64,000 nt of DNA from Sphingomonas sp. Root720 (GCF_001428605.1 NZ_LMID01000011.1:496880-560879); one strand, 5' to 3'. Positions 36,098 through 45,811 are shown, numbered from the stretch's first letter. The notes: generated from the letters alone by a model not told the origin. Numbers and translations are program-made.

Positions 36098-37423
36098 TTA
36101 CTCGGCCGCTACGCGGGCCTCGGCCCGGCCTGCGTAGGGCACATCGCGGTGGCCATAGCGGCGCACGCGGATATTGGCCTGTTCGCCATGGCCTGCAAAG
36201 CCCTCGAGCGCGCAGAGACGCGAGCAATATTCACCGATCATTGCCGATGCCTCGTCGGTCAGCACGCGTTGATAGGTGCAGGTCTTGAGAAACTTGCCTA
36301 CCCACAGTCCGCCTGTGTAGCGCGCGGCCTTCTTGGTCGGCAGCGTGTGATTTGTACCGATTACCTTGTCGCCGAACGACACGTTGGTCCGCGCACCGAG
36401 AAACAGCGCGCCATAGTTGGTCATGTTGTTCAGGAAATAATCGGGATCGGCCGTCATCACCTGGACATGCTCGGAGGCGATCTCGTCGGCGATGCGGACC
36501 ATCTCGGCTTCATCTTCGGCTACGATCACCTCGCCGAACGTGTCCCACGCCTTGCGGGCGATGTCGGCGGTCGGCAGGATCTGGAGCAGCCGCTCGATCT
36601 CGGCGATCGTCTCGCGCGCGAGCTTCTCGGAGGTGGTGAGCAGCACCGCCGGGCTGTCGGGGCCATGCTCGGCTTGGCCGAGCAGGTCGGTCGCGGCCAG
36701 TTCGCCATCGCAGCCGATCTCATCTGCGATGATGAGCGTCTCGGTCGGCCCAGCGAAAAGATCGATGCCGACCCGGCCGAACAACTGGCGCTTGGCTTCG
36801 GCGACGAATGCGTTGCCCGGGCCGACCAATATGTCGACGGCGGCGATCGACTGGGTACCCAGCCCCATCGCCGCGACAGCCTGGATTCCGCCGAGACAAT
36901 AGATCTCGTCGGCGCCGGCCATCGCCTGCGCCGCGACGATCGCCGGAGCCGGCTTGCCACCGAACGGCGGCGCGCAGGTCACGACGCGCGGCACGCCCGC
37001 CACCTTGGCGGTGATCACCGACATATGTGCCGAGGCGAGCAGCGGATATTTGCCGCCGGGCACATAGCAGCCAGCTGCATTGAGCGGCAGGTTCTTGTGG
37101 CCGAGCACTACGCCCGGCAGCGTCTCGACCTCCACATCCTTCATACTGTCGCGTTGGATCCGGGCGAAGTTGCGGACCTGGGTCTGCGCGAACTCGATAT
37201 CCTTGACGTCTTGCGGCGTCAGCGTGTCGATGCATGCCTGGATCTCGGCATCGGTCAGGCGATAGCTGTCACGATCCCACTTATCGAACCTGATCGAAAG
37301 CTCGCGCACCGCTGCGTCGCCGCGCGTCTCGATATCGGCGAGGATGCCCTCTACCGTATCGCGCACCTGGCGGCTGGTCTCTGCCTTCGCTGCGGCTGTC
37401 GCGCCGCGCTTCAAATATCGCAC
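36098..37423 (-). CDS. histidinol dehydrogenase-like NAD-dependent alcohol dehydrogenase
   Basis: This 441-residue protein starts with GTG 37421-37423, preceded by AAGGAGG at eight bases. The zinc and catalytic residues of the HisD fold are all visible: Gln and His in GQAEHGPDS, the Glu-His pair in ASEHVQVMT, Asp in [10 protein letters not shown], and the C-terminal His in FAGHGEQA. It is not next to other his genes. Paralogues in catabolic contexts oxidise diols such as dihydroxypropanesulfonate. Here it is paired with an SDR and a dyad of the region's LysR regulon lies 200 bp upstream, so it probably oxidises a primary alcohol to the acid. Confidence 0.85.
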   Translation of the reverse strand: MRYLKRGATAAAKAETSRQVRDTVEGILADIETRGDAAVRELSIRFDKWDRDSYRLTDAEIQACIDTLTPQDVKDIEFAQTQVRNFARIQRDSMKDVEVETLPGVVLGHKNLPLNAAGCYVPGGKYPLLASAHMSVITAKVAGVPRVVTCAPPFGGKPAPAIVAAQAMAGADEIYCLGGIQAVAAMGLGTQSIAAVDILVGPGNAFVAEAKRQLFGRVGIDLFAGPTETLIIADEIGCDGELAATDLLGQAEHGPDSPAVLLTTSEKLARETIAEIERLLQILPTADIARKAWDTFGEVIVAEDEAEMVRIADEIASEHVQVMTADPDYFLNNMTNYGALFLGARTNVSFGDKVIGTNHTLPTKKAARYTGGLWVGKFLKTCTYQRVLTDEASAMIGEYCSRLCALEGFAGHGEQANIRVRRYGHRDVPYAGRAEARVAAE

Positions 37424-37622
37424 CCTGTCGTCCTCCTTTGCGCGTGAAGCCGACGGCTCTCTTCGTTTGTTCTGAGAGGCCGTTGCTGCACACCATCGAC
37501 CGTCGGACGGCGCTTCCCGCTATCATCGAGACAGGCAGCGCTGCGTCCGGGCATTTCCCAAGTTGTGAGGAAAGCGTACGGACGGTGCTGCATCTCGACT
37601 AGGCGGATTAAAATTATGATCA

Positions 37623-37642
37623 CCATAGGTTTTATCCTATGG
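37623..37642. promoter_or_regulatory. CCATAGG-N6-CCTATGG dyad, copy 1
   Basis: CCATAGG TTTTAT CCTATGG is a perfect 7-bp inverted repeat with a 6-bp spacer. It lies 200 bp before the HisD-like start and about 330 bp before the TonB start. The same dyad occurs at 37785 and 44846. Confidence 0.7.
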
Positions 37643-37784
37643 CGGGTTCGCGCGCGTCCAGGTGGAGACGAGAGCTTGTAGCGCTTTGATTAGGCAATCT
37701 GATCGCCAGCGCTGCTCTGACCACACGTAAGCGCCTCATCCTCATACCTGCCAAGTTTGTGCAGACCCGCGCTTTGAGCGATTT

Positions 37785-37813
37785 CATAGGATATTGCCTA
37801 TGGCTCGTATAAT
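37785..37813 (+). promoter_or_regulatory. CATAGG dyad (copy 2) and -10 element of the TonB receptor promoter
   Basis: CATAGG ATATTG CCTATGG is followed four bases later by TATAAT (37808-37813). The whole block 37797-37830 is repeated with three changes at 44859-44892, before the SDR operon. No good -35 box exists and the dyad covers that position, as expected for a LysR-activated promoter. Confidence 0.72.
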
Positions 37814-37971
37814 TTTTATCGCGCTAGTCCTGCCTTATCGGCGAGATTAATCCTCCGCTCGCAATATCGGATGAACGCTGGCGTTGTTCGAGCACGGCGC
37901 AGCGGAGCGGCATACAATCCGCTCCGGGGTGCTTGTGTCGTTCAAATAGAAACTAGAACCGGAGGGGACAG

Positions 37972-40266
37972 ATGAAAAAATTTCTAAGCGAGAACCCAAA
38001 TCTCCAGAACCGAAGCTCGGTCTGTAGATTGTCCTTCGCACTCCTTGCCTCCTCGATCCTGACTCCCTTGCCCGCCCTTGCGCAGGTTACGGGCGCCGCC
38101 ATATCGACAGATGTCGAAGCGCCTTCTGCAACGGATGATGCGCAGCTCCAGGATATCGTAGTAACGGCCCAGCGCCGCGAGCAGAAGCTGCAGGACGTTC
38201 CGGTGTCGGTTAGCGCCTTTGGTGGAGCGGCCCTCCAGGCCAGCGGCGTCTCGACGATAAAGGAACTGTCCTTCGTCGATCCGTCGCTGAACATTCCGCA
38301 GGTCGTGGGCGTATATCTCCCCTTCCTGCGCGGCATCGGCAATGCGGCCGGCGGCAATCTCGGCAACGAGTCCAGCGTCCCGGTCTACATCGACGATCTC
38401 TATTACACGCGGCTGAGCACCGCATATCTGGCGATCAACAGCATTGATCGCGTCGAGGTGCTGAAGGGACCGCAGGGCACGCTGTTCGGCCGCAACTCGT
38501 CCGGTGGCGCCATCCAGATGTTCACCAAGGATCCCGGCCGGGAGACCGAGGTGAACGCCTCGGTCGGCTATGCAAATTACCAGCGGCTGAGCGGACAGCT
38601 ATACGCATCCACGCCCCTGACCGACACCCTCGCCTGGAACATCGCCGTGGCGGGGACAGATCAGCGTGACGGCTGGGGCGAAAGCCTCGCCACCGGCCGC
38701 GATATCTTCAAGGAAAAGTTCGCGACGGTCCGCTCCAAGCTCCTCTGGGAGCCGGGTGACTCGACGCGCGTGAAGCTCGTCGGCTTCTACGCCTACACCA
38801 AGGGCGACATCGGTATGGTGCAGGACCGCCACAGCGGAACCTACGCATCTTCGGCCGCCATCGTCGCACCGGGTTATCCTAATCCGCCGATCAGGTTGCC
38901 GTCGCTTGCCGATGTCCCGGGTGATCATTTCTACGATACGCGCGAGGATCTCCCGCAGTTCGCTCGGGCGGAAGGCTATGGCGGCTCGCTGCGGATCGAT
39001 CAGGGACTGGGATTTGCTGACCTCGTGTCGATCACCGGTTTCCGCAACTCGAAGGAACTCATCCGTCTCGATGCGGACATCACTTCGCAGAATCTGCTGA
39101 ACGGCGACCTCAAGAGCGCCGACCGGCAGTTCACCCAGGAGTTTCAGCTCAAGTCGAAACGCGGCAGCGACATCGATTGGATCGTGGGCGCCTATTATCT
39201 TCACAGTCTGGTGAAATATAACCCGATTTCCCTCTACGGCGACGCATTTGGCGGCGCCGTGGTGGAGATCAGGTCCAGGCAGATCATCGACAGCTATTCC
39301 GCCTTCGGACAAGCCACGGTTCCCGTCCTCGCAGACACCAACCTGACCGTCGGGTTGCGGTACAATATCGACGACCTGAAGGGCTCGTCGCCCACCTACA
39401 GCAACTCCAGGCAGTTCAAGAAGCTGACCTGGAAAGGCACGCTTGATCATCATTTCACCGATGACGTGATGGGCTACGCATCGATCAGCCGCGGCTATAA
39501 ATCGGGTGCGTACAAGACCTTCCCGCTCGATAGCCCGCCTGCGCTTCCCGAAGTCATCGACGCCTATGAACTGGGCCTCAAGACCGAGCTGTTCGATCGT
39601 CGTGTACGCCTGAACGGTGCGCTGTTCTGGAACGACATCAAAAACCCGCAGGTGCTGGCGGTCGACGTTCAGGGCCTGATCCCCGGCATCATTCTGACCA
39701 ATGCGCAGAAGGCGCGGATCAAGGGCGCCGAGTTCAGCGTCGAGGCGGTTCCGGTGCACGGTCTCACCCTGCGCGGCGCGGCGACCTATCTCGATGGAAA
39801 ATATGTCCGGTACATCAATGCGCCCTTCTACTGCCTCAACGGCACGACCATCGCCGGACCGTCGACCGCACAGCAGGGCGGGCCGTGCCCGGTGCCCGCA
39901 GATGGAGGGAGCGGCAATAAGCTGCCGAATGTGGCGAAGTGGAGCTTCAACGCCGGCGCAAATTACAAGCTCGACAACAGCGCGGGTGCCTGGGTCGCCG
40001 ATGTCGGCCTGTCCTATACCGGCCGCTTCGCCTGGAACCCGGACAATTTCGTGATCGAGAAGGCAGTGACCCTGGTGAACGCCTCGCTCAACTTCACGCC
40101 GGCTTCGCTGAGCTGGCTGACGGTCGGTGCCTGGGGCAAGAATCTGAGTGGCGTGAAATATTACTCCATCTCGCAGGAGTCGGTAGGCCCGGCAGGAACG
40201 GCCGGTTTCCAGGCCGGTGCCGCCGCACCGCGAACCTATGGCGGGTCGCTATCGGTCAAGTTCTGA
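37972..40266 (+). CDS. TonB-dependent receptor
   Basis: This 764-residue outer-membrane receptor has a GGAGGGGAC ribosome binding site before ATG 37972. A long signal peptide runs to about residue 38 (LPALAQ). The TonB-box-like DIVVTAQRREQ and the plug motif VEVLKGPQGTLFGRNSSGG are followed by a barrel ending in Phe (GSLSVKF). It carries a substrate across the outer membrane for the downstream monooxygenases. A CATAGG-type dyad and -10 element lie about 160-190 bp upstream, shared with the SDR operon at 45011. The cargo is unknown. Confidence 0.94.
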   Translation: MKKFLSENPNLQNRSSVCRLSFALLASSILTPLPALAQVTGAAISTDVEAPSATDDAQLQDIVVTAQRREQKLQDVPVSVSAFGGAALQASGVSTIKELSFVDPSLNIPQVVGVYLPFLRGIGNAAGGNLGNESSVPVYIDDLYYTRLSTAYLAINSIDRVEVLKGPQGTLFGRNSSGGAIQMFTKDPGRETEVNASVGYANYQRLSGQLYASTPLTDTLAWNIAVAGTDQRDGWGESLATGRDIFKEKFATVRSKLLWEPGDSTRVKLVGFYAYTKGDIGMVQDRHSGTYASSAAIVAPGYPNPPIRLPSLADVPGDHFYDTREDLPQFARAEGYGGSLRIDQGLGFADLVSITGFRNSKELIRLDADITSQNLLNGDLKSADRQFTQEFQLKSKRGSDIDWIVGAYYLHSLVKYNPISLYGDAFGGAVVEIRSRQIIDSYSAFGQATVPVLADTNLTVGLRYNIDDLKGSSPTYSNSRQFKKLTWKGTLDHHFTDDVMGYASISRGYKSGAYKTFPLDSPPALPEVIDAYELGLKTELFDRRVRLNGALFWNDIKNPQVLAVDVQGLIPGIILTNAQKARIKGAEFSVEAVPVHGLTLRGAATYLDGKYVRYINAPFYCLNGTTIAGPSTAQQGGPCPVPADGGSGNKLPNVAKWSFNAGANYKLDNSAGAWVADVGLSYTGRFAWNPDNFVIEKAVTLVNASLNFTPASLSWLTVGAWGKNLSGVKYYSISQESVGPAGTAGFQAGAAAPRTYGGSLSVKF

Positions 40267-40270
40267 TTGG

Positions 40271-40300
40271 AGCGGGCGTCGAGTTGTCTCGGTGCCCGTT
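40271..40300 (+). terminator. stem-loop between the TonB receptor and the monooxygenase gene
   Basis: GGGCGTCGAG, loop TTGT, CTCGGTGCCC forms a 10-bp stem if two G-U pairs are allowed, starting 8 bp after the TonB stop. No T-run follows. It may terminate or attenuate transcription, or protect the receptor mRNA, before the downstream operon. Confidence 0.45.
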
Positions 40301-40344
40301 CGTCCCACGACGGCCCTCGTAACCGCAGTCGTAAAGGGCAATCC

Positions 40345-41712
40345 ATGGACAAGCAGATCCTCATAAACGCGTTCTACATGGCGTCCCCCGCGCAGGCATG
40401 GACGGGATTGTGGGCGCATCCGGATGCCCAGGGCGAGCGGTATAATGACCTTTCTTATTGGATCGAGCTGGCCCGCGCGGCGAAAAAGGGCCTGATAGAC
40501 GGCATCTTTCTTGCCGATACGCTGGGCGTGGCCGACATCTATGAAGGCAGGCCGGACGCCGTCATGCGCGCGGGCGGGATGTTTCCCTCGAACGATCCGA
40601 TGATGCTCATCCCGGCGATGGCGGCGGTTACGGAGCATCTGTGTTTCGGCGTCACCGCGAATACCACCTATGAGCCGCCCTATCTGCTGGCCCGACGCCT
40701 TTCGACTCTCGATCACCTCACCAGAGGTCGTCTCAGCTGGAATGTGGTGACCGGCATCCTCGCGTCGACGGCGCGGGCGATGGGTGTCGAGCCGGTGCCG
40801 CACGACAGGCGCTACGAGCTGGCGAGCGACTATATGGAACTCGTCTACAAGCTCTGGGAAGAAAGCTGGGACAACGACGCGGCGGTACGCGACAAGGCGA
40901 GCCGGACCTTCACCGATCCTGGTCGCGTGCGGCAGGTTTCCCATGGCGGGCACTACCGTTGCGAAGGCTATCATCTGTGCGAGCCGTCGCCCCAGCGGAC
41001 ACCTTTCATCTATGCGGCGGGCGGGTCCGGCAAGGGGACTGCTTTTGCGGGCCAGCACGCCGAGGCGGCTTTCACGGCCGCGCATGACAAGCCCAGCGCC
41101 AGGCGGATCGTCGACAGCTATCGCAAGGCGGCCGAACAGGCGGGGCGTACACCCGACAGCATCAAGGTCTTCAACGCTGTGACAGTGATCGTCGCACCGA
41201 CCGAAGCCGAGGCGCTGGATCTCAAGCGCCAATATGCGGATTACAGCAACGAGGCCGGCAATCTGGCGATGATGTCCTCCTTCCTCGGCATCGATCTTTC
41301 TCGATACGACCCCGACGATCCGATCGAATATGTCGAAAGTAATGCGATGCAGACCGCGGTAGAGGCGATGACGAAACATAATGGCGGCAAGAAGGTGCGC
41401 GTCCGCGATATCGCGGCGTTCGCGGACCTGCCGGGGCGCGAACCTTTCGTCGTCGGATCGCCCGAGCAGGTTTGCGACAGCATGATCGACTGGATCGACG
41501 AGACGGGTCTCGATGGTTTCAACCTGGTCCGCACCGTCGAACCCGCCGGGCTCCAGTCCTTTATCGATCTCGTCGTGCCTCGGTTGCAGGACAGGGGGCG
41601 CTACAAGACCCAATATGCCCCCGGCACGATGCGTGAGAAGATGTTTCCCGAAGGTGGTGCGCGCCGTCCCGCCGATCATCGCGGCGCGGCGTTCCGCCAT
41701 AGGGCAGGATAA
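40345..41712 (+). CDS. flavin-dependent monooxygenase, NtaA/SnaA/DszA (LLM) family
   Basis: This 455-residue luciferase-like monooxygenase starts at ATG 40345, with AAAGGG upstream; the 26-residue extension is not supported. Typical blocks are NAFYMASPAQAWTGLWAHP at the N-terminus, RLSTLDHLTRGRLSWNVVTG, EPSPQRTPFIYAAGGSGKG, and a C-terminal RGRYKTQYAPGTMREKMFP. Family members use reduced FMN from a partner reductase to oxidise nitrilotriacetate, dibenzothiophene sulfone, pristinamycin and similar compounds. No flavin reductase gene is seen nearby. A related protein (449 residues) is at 59977-61326. The MBL hydrolase gene follows after 5 bp. Confidence 0.92.
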   Translation: MDKQILINAFYMASPAQAWTGLWAHPDAQGERYNDLSYWIELARAAKKGLIDGIFLADTLGVADIYEGRPDAVMRAGGMFPSNDPMMLIPAMAAVTEHLCFGVTANTTYEPPYLLARRLSTLDHLTRGRLSWNVVTGILASTARAMGVEPVPHDRRYELASDYMELVYKLWEESWDNDAAVRDKASRTFTDPGRVRQVSHGGHYRCEGYHLCEPSPQRTPFIYAAGGSGKGTAFAGQHAEAAFTAAHDKPSARRIVDSYRKAAEQAGRTPDSIKVFNAVTVIVAPTEAEALDLKRQYADYSNEAGNLAMMSSFLGIDLSRYDPDDPIEYVESNAMQTAVEAMTKHNGGKKVRVRDIAAFADLPGREPFVVGSPEQVCDSMIDWIDETGLDGFNLVRTVEPAGLQSFIDLVVPRLQDRGRYKTQYAPGTMREKMFPEGGARRPADHRGAAFRHRAG

Positions 41713-41717
41713 AAGAC

Positions 41718-42602
41718 ATGCAGCAGCTCCCCGCCGACCTGGAGACCTTCAAGCGCTGGACTATCGGCAAAATACGCGTGACGCGCGTGCTCGAATTGCC
41801 GCCCACCGCATTCGATCCGGCAATCTTCATCCAGGCGACGCGTCGCGAGATATTGGATCATGGCGATTGGCTATGCCCATCCTTCGCCACCGACGATGGC
41901 GATATCATCCTGCATTTCCAGGCCTTCATCATCGAAGCCGGCGGCAAGAGGATCATGGTCGATCCCTGCATCGGCAACGACAAGCCGCGCGGTCATCCGC
42001 TGCTCGACATGCTCGACAACCCGTTCCTGGAAAGACTGGAACGTGCCGGCTTCCCGCGGGAGAGCATCGACGTCGTGCTGTGCACGCATCTGCACGTCGA
42101 CCATTGCGGGTGGAACACCATGTTGGTTGACGGCCGATGGGTGCCGACTTTCCCCAATGCGCGTTATCTGTTCGCAAGACGGGAGATCGCCTGCGCCGAA
42201 ATCGACAGCGATGGCGACGCGGCGGCGATCTATCAGGATTCGGTGCAGCCGATCATGGACGCCGGCCTCGCCGAGCTGGTCGATCCCGGCCATGTGATCG
42301 TTGAGGGCGTGAGGCTCGAGGCGACGCCGGGGCATACGCCCGGACACTGCTCGATCGTGATTTCGTCCGGCGGCCACGAAGCGATCATAACCGGTGACGT
42401 CATCCACCACCCGGTTCAGGCGGCCTTGCCCCATGTGTCGAGCAACTTCTGCCAGGACGAAGCCGTGGCGATCGCCACGCGCCGTAGCGTCCTGGCGCAC
42501 GCTGCCGATCACGACGTCATGCTGCTCGTGGCGCATTTCGCCGGATCCTCAGGGGTCTATGTGCGGACCGATGGCGATGCTTGGACGGTCGAAGAGACCT
42601 GA
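41718..42602 (+). CDS. MBL-fold metallo-hydrolase
   Basis: This 294-residue metallo-beta-lactamase-fold hydrolase has the zinc motif THLHVDHCGWN (His124, His126, Asp128, His129), then TPGHTPGHCS with another ligand, ITGDVIHH with the bridging Asp, and a C-terminal His in VAHFAG. Close-looking families include lactonases (N-acyl-homoserine lactonase type) and other ester or lactone hydrolases. Coming 5 bp after a Baeyer-Villiger-capable LLM monooxygenase, lactone hydrolysis is a sensible guess. A GGAGAGGAGAG stretch then precedes the next LLM gene. Confidence 0.88.
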   Translation: MQQLPADLETFKRWTIGKIRVTRVLELPPTAFDPAIFIQATRREILDHGDWLCPSFATDDGDIILHFQAFIIEAGGKRIMVDPCIGNDKPRGHPLLDMLDNPFLERLERAGFPRESIDVVLCTHLHVDHCGWNTMLVDGRWVPTFPNARYLFARREIACAEIDSDGDAAAIYQDSVQPIMDAGLAELVDPGHVIVEGVRLEATPGHTPGHCSIVISSGGHEAIITGDVIHHPVQAALPHVSSNFCQDEAVAIATRRSVLAHAADHDVMLLVAHFAGSSGVYVRTDGDAWTVEET

Positions 42603-42669
42603 CCCGTCGATGCTCCACGCGGCAAAAGCATACGGCGGATAGCCCCACCTGATAGGAGAGGAGAGCATC

Positions 42670-43791
42670 ATGAGCCGAAATCCGGTTTTCAACGGCAACA
42701 AGCTCAAGCTCGGCACATTCTGTACCAATGGACGCGGCACGACGCATTCGCTCGCTCCGGAAGCGAACCAGCTGAACTGGCAGGGCGCGCTGGAGGTGGC
42801 TAGAGAGGTCGACCGCGCGGGATATGAGGCGGTCGTGCCTTTCGCCCGCTGGAAGGGCTATGTGCAGGGCAAGCCCGGCCATGTGTCGGGCGAAGTGCTC
42901 GATCCCTACACCTTTGCCGCCGCGATCGCGCAGGCCACCACGCAGGTCGGTGTCTTCGTCACCTCGCACGCGCCGACCATCCATCCGATCGTGGCCGCCA
43001 AGCAGACCGCCACGATCGATATCATCTCCAACGGCCGCCTCGCCCTCAACGTGGTGGGCGGCTGGAACCGGCCCGAGCTGGAAATGTTCGGCGCGCCGCT
43101 GCGGGAGCATGACCAGCGCTACGACTATCTCGCCGAATGGCTGGACGTCCTGAAGCAGCTCTGGAGTTCGACCGAAGAGTTCGACCACCATGGCGAATTC
43201 TTCGACGTGATCGGCGGCTTTTCAAATCCCAAACCGGTACAGCGGCCGCATCCGCCGATCATGAATGCGGGGCATTCGGGGCGCGGCAGGCGCTTTGCGT
43301 GCGAGCATGCCAACTTGTGCTTCATCGGGATTCAATCCGAATCGCCCGGCAGTATCCGCAACGAGGTCGACGCGTACAAGCGCGTTGCGCGGGAGGAGTT
43401 CGGCCGCGACGTTCAGGTGTGGGCCCACACCTATGTTGTCCAGCGCGACACGCAGAAGGGGGCGGACGACTTTGTCGAATATTACGCCGTCGAGCATCAG
43501 GACCGCGAAAGCATCGACGGCCTGATCGGCCTGTCGGTCCCGGAGGTGAAGGACATGCCGCGCGAGGCGTGGGAAGCCGTGCGGACCAGATATGCTGCGG
43601 GTTATGGCGGCTTCCCTCTGGTCGGAACCGCCGAGCGCATCTGCGAGAAGCTGTCCATGTTGTCGGACGCAGGGCTGGATGGTGTGCTTTTGACCTGGAT
43701 CGACTTCGTCGACGGAGCCCGGCGCTTCAACCGCGACGTTCTGCCGTTGCTGGAGCGTGCAGGTCTGCGAAAGCCCGTTGCAGGCGGCTGA
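42670..43791 (+). CDS. LLM class flavin-dependent monooxygenase (SsuD/RutA/SfnG-like)
   Basis: This 373-residue luciferase-like TIM-barrel protein belongs to a branch different from its neighbour at 40345. It shows TIDIISNGRLALNVVGGWN, which resembles alkanesulfonate, dimethylsulfone and pyrimidine monooxygenases, then MNAGHSGRGRRFACEHANL and DGVLLTWIDFVDGARRF near the C-terminus. It uses FMNH2 and oxygen. A strong ribosome binding site (AGGAGAGGAGAG) precedes ATG 42670. Two LLM monooxygenases plus an MBL hydrolase suggest oxygenolytic breakdown of a heteroatom-containing or cyclic compound. Confidence 0.9.
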   Translation: MSRNPVFNGNKLKLGTFCTNGRGTTHSLAPEANQLNWQGALEVAREVDRAGYEAVVPFARWKGYVQGKPGHVSGEVLDPYTFAAAIAQATTQVGVFVTSHAPTIHPIVAAKQTATIDIISNGRLALNVVGGWNRPELEMFGAPLREHDQRYDYLAEWLDVLKQLWSSTEEFDHHGEFFDVIGGFSNPKPVQRPHPPIMNAGHSGRGRRFACEHANLCFIGIQSESPGSIRNEVDAYKRVAREEFGRDVQVWAHTYVVQRDTQKGADDFVEYYAVEHQDRESIDGLIGLSVPEVKDMPREAWEAVRTRYAAGYGGFPLVGTAERICEKLSMLSDAGLDGVLLTWIDFVDGARRFNRDVLPLLERAGLRKPVAGG

Positions 43792-43797
43792 TCCGCT

Positions 43798-43822
43798 GGA
43801 GCCGGGCGCCGGGGCGCGCTCC
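43798..43822. terminator. GC-rich hairpin between convergent genes
   Basis: GGAGC and GCTCC arms enclose a GC-rich loop between the LLM monooxygenase and the converging LysR gene. There is no T-run, so this is weak evidence. Confidence 0.3.
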
Positions 43823-43830
43823 GCTCAGGT

Positions 43831-44808
43831 TCACAGGCGCAATTTGGCGACGGCCTCCGCAGTGTCGTCGTCGGCGACCCCGTCGGACAGCATCCGCATC
43901 TTAGCGGTGCGCCAGCGGCCCGAGGAGACCGATTCCACAACCTGCTCGGTCAGGTATTTCTCATAGGCGGATACCGCGGCGGTCTTTGGGCGATTTTTCG
44001 GCGTTGCGATCGACCACGTCATCGATGCGTCGGTCAGCGGAATGGCCTCGAACGCGGCGCCCGATTCCTCGGTTGGCAGCGCGCAGGCGGACAGGATCGT
44101 GTAGCCGAGGCCCCGGGCGACGAGCGGAAGGATGTTCGTCGACGGCGTTTCCAAAACGGGGTTCAATGTATTGCCGGCCGCGGCGAGCGTTCGATCGATC
44201 CGCCGCATCACCATCGTCAGGTTCAGCGGGAGGATCATGGGATAGTCTGCGACATCGCGCAGGCTGATCGATCCCAGCGCGCTGAGCTTGGATCCCGCCG
44301 GACCGAGCAGGAAAAGCTCGTCCTCGACGAGCGGCTTCGACCAGAAATTATCCTGCTCGTCCGTCTCCACCAGCACCGCGAGCTGCAGCTCGTTGGCATT
44401 CATCGCTTGGGCCAGCGCCTCGCTGGCATTGACCGCGAGCTTGACATGGACCTCGGGAAATTCGCGGCGAAACCGTTCGATCACCGGATAGGTGACGAGT
44501 TCCGACCAGGATATCGGCATGCCGATCGACAGCGTGCCGCGCGGGCGCGCCTGCGCACTTTCGAGCTGGCTCTGCAGCCCGTCGATCTCATCGATCAGAA
44601 TTTCCGCCTTGAGGCGCAACGTTTTGCCGGCTTCGGTGAGCATGACGCCGCGGCCGTGGCGCATAAACAGGGCGAGGCCGAAATGCTCTTCCAGGTGGCG
44701 CAGATGCTGTGTCAGCGATGGCTGGGTAATGTGCAAGCCCAGCGCCGCCCGCGTGATGCTGCCATATTCGGCAACTTTCAGAAAATAGCGCAGACTGCGC
44801 AGGTTCAT
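43831..44808 (-). CDS. LysR family transcriptional regulator
   Basis: This 325-residue protein starts at ATG 44806-44808, with GAGAGGG five bases upstream. The HTH spans about 1-60 (MNLRSLRYFLKVAEYGSITRA...LHITQPSLTQHLRHLEE), followed by the usual substrate-binding domain. It lies divergent to the SDR operon, with a CCATAGG-N6-CCTATGG dyad 38 bp upstream of its start. The same dyad precedes the TonB receptor and HisD-like genes. It is therefore the probable regulator of both halves of this cluster; the inducer is unknown. Confidence 0.9.
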   Translation of the reverse strand: MNLRSLRYFLKVAEYGSITRAALGLHITQPSLTQHLRHLEEHFGLALFMRHGRGVMLTEAGKTLRLKAEILIDEIDGLQSQLESAQARPRGTLSIGMPISWSELVTYPVIERFRREFPEVHVKLAVNASEALAQAMNANELQLAVLVETDEQDNFWSKPLVEDELFLLGPAGSKLSALGSISLRDVADYPMILPLNLTMVMRRIDRTLAAAGNTLNPVLETPSTNILPLVARGLGYTILSACALPTEESGAAFEAIPLTDASMTWSIATPKNRPKTAAVSAYEKYLTEQVVESVSSGRWRTAKMRMLSDGVADDDTAEAVAKLRL

Positions 44809-44845
44809 GTCAGCCCTCTCCATTGTGCCGAACATCGCAGCCCAA

Positions 44846-44875
44846 CCATAGGACATCGCCTATGGCTTGCATAAT
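44846..44875. promoter_or_regulatory. CATAGG dyad (copy 3) with -10 element, LysR/SDR divergent promoter
   Basis: CCATAGG ACATCG CCTATGG (44846-44865) is a perfect dyad followed by CATAAT (44870-44875) as the plus-strand -10. Together with the following ATTTTTATCG-AGCTAGTCC it repeats the TonB promoter at 37797-37830. Confidence 0.75.
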
Positions 44876-45010
44876 TTTTATCGAGCTAGTCCGAATCGTC
44901 GCCCGCCCATATCGTTTGCCGAGACGAAGCAGAAAACAAATCCGCTAAGTTCATCGCAAGCCGCTGCGAGCGCGACCGCGCTCGACGATGATCGATCGTT
45001 AGGAGAGTGC

Positions 45011-45811
45011 ATGTCGGGGTTTGAAGGCAAGGCGGTGCTCATCAGCGGCGCTGGAAGCGGAATCGGAAGGGCGACAAGCCTGGCCTTCGCGGCCCATGGC
45101 GCGCATGTCTGGGTAACCGACTTCGACAAGGCCGGGGCCGATCGCACCGTCGAACTGATCGCGGACGCGGGCGGCACGGCGACCGCGGTCAAGCTGGATG
45201 TCAGGCTCGAGTCCGATTGGCAGGCTGCATTCGACCTGACCGATGCACATGCGGCGGCGCTGACCACCGTGGTCAACTGCGCCGGCAAATCGATGCTGGC
45301 CGACACGTTCACGATGTCGCTGGACGAATTGCGGCTCGTCATGGCGATCAATGTCGAGGGCGCCTTTCTCGGGATGAAGCACGGTATTCCCAGGATCGCG
45401 AAGTCGGGGGGCGGGGCCGTCGTCAACATCTCCTCGATCATGGGCCTCAAGGGCAAGGCCCGCATGGCAGCCTATTGCGGAGCGAAAGGCGCGGTACGGA
45501 TGATGACCAAGGCGATCGCGCTGGAATGCGCCGAGCTTCGCAACAAGGTCCGCGTCAATTCGGTGCATCCCGGCGTCGTCGATACCCCCGCCTGGAGCAA
45601 GCATGATGCTAAGGAGGCCAGAATGCTCGCCGGAGCGGAAGGCGCATCGGGCATGCTCGATGTCCATGAAGTCGCCGGCGCCATGGTTCCGATCGGCGTC
45701 GCGGCCTCTGCCGAGGAGATAGCCGAAACGGTACGCTTCCTCGCTTCGGATGCGGCGCGCCACATCACCGGCGCCGAGATCGTCATCGACGGCGGCATGA
45801 CCGCGGACTGA
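45011..45811 (+). CDS. short-chain dehydrogenase/reductase (SDR)
   Basis: This 266-residue classical SDR starts at ATG 45011, with TAGGAGAG upstream. It shows ISGAGSGIGRA (11-21), NCAGK, Ser141/Ser142 in NISSIMG, Tyr155 and Lys159 in AAYCGAKG, and a C-terminal TGAEIVIDGGMTAD. It is NAD(P)-dependent. It is the first gene of a plus-strand operon running through hydrolase, dehydratase, decarboxylase-like, SMR-like, aldehyde dehydrogenase and ligase genes, and is directly under the CATAGG-type promoter. Confidence 0.92.
   Translation: MSGFEGKAVLISGAGSGIGRATSLAFAAHGAHVWVTDFDKAGADRTVELIADAGGTATAVKLDVRLESDWQAAFDLTDAHAAALTTVVNCAGKSMLADTFTMSLDELRLVMAINVEGAFLGMKHGIPRIAKSGGGAVVNISSIMGLKGKARMAAYCGAKGAVRMMTKAIALECAELRNKVRVNSVHPGVVDTPAWSKHDAKEARMLAGAEGASGMLDVHEVAGAMVPIGVAASAEEIAETVRFLASDAARHITGAEIVIDGGMTAD

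Larger units (their letters stand above)
37424..37971. other. 548-bp divergent intergenic region with two regulon dyads
   Basis: No gene is supported here. The stretch separates the minus-strand HisD-like gene from the plus-strand TonB receptor and holds two CATAGG-type dyads (separate entries) plus a likely -10 element. Base composition drops to AT-rich around the dyads, as expected for a control region. Confidence 0.8.

Noticed and set aside
36098-37423. Biosynthetic histidinol dehydrogenase hisD
   Set aside because: There are no other histidine genes nearby, and it is paired with an SDR under a catabolic regulon dyad; a paralogue is more likely.
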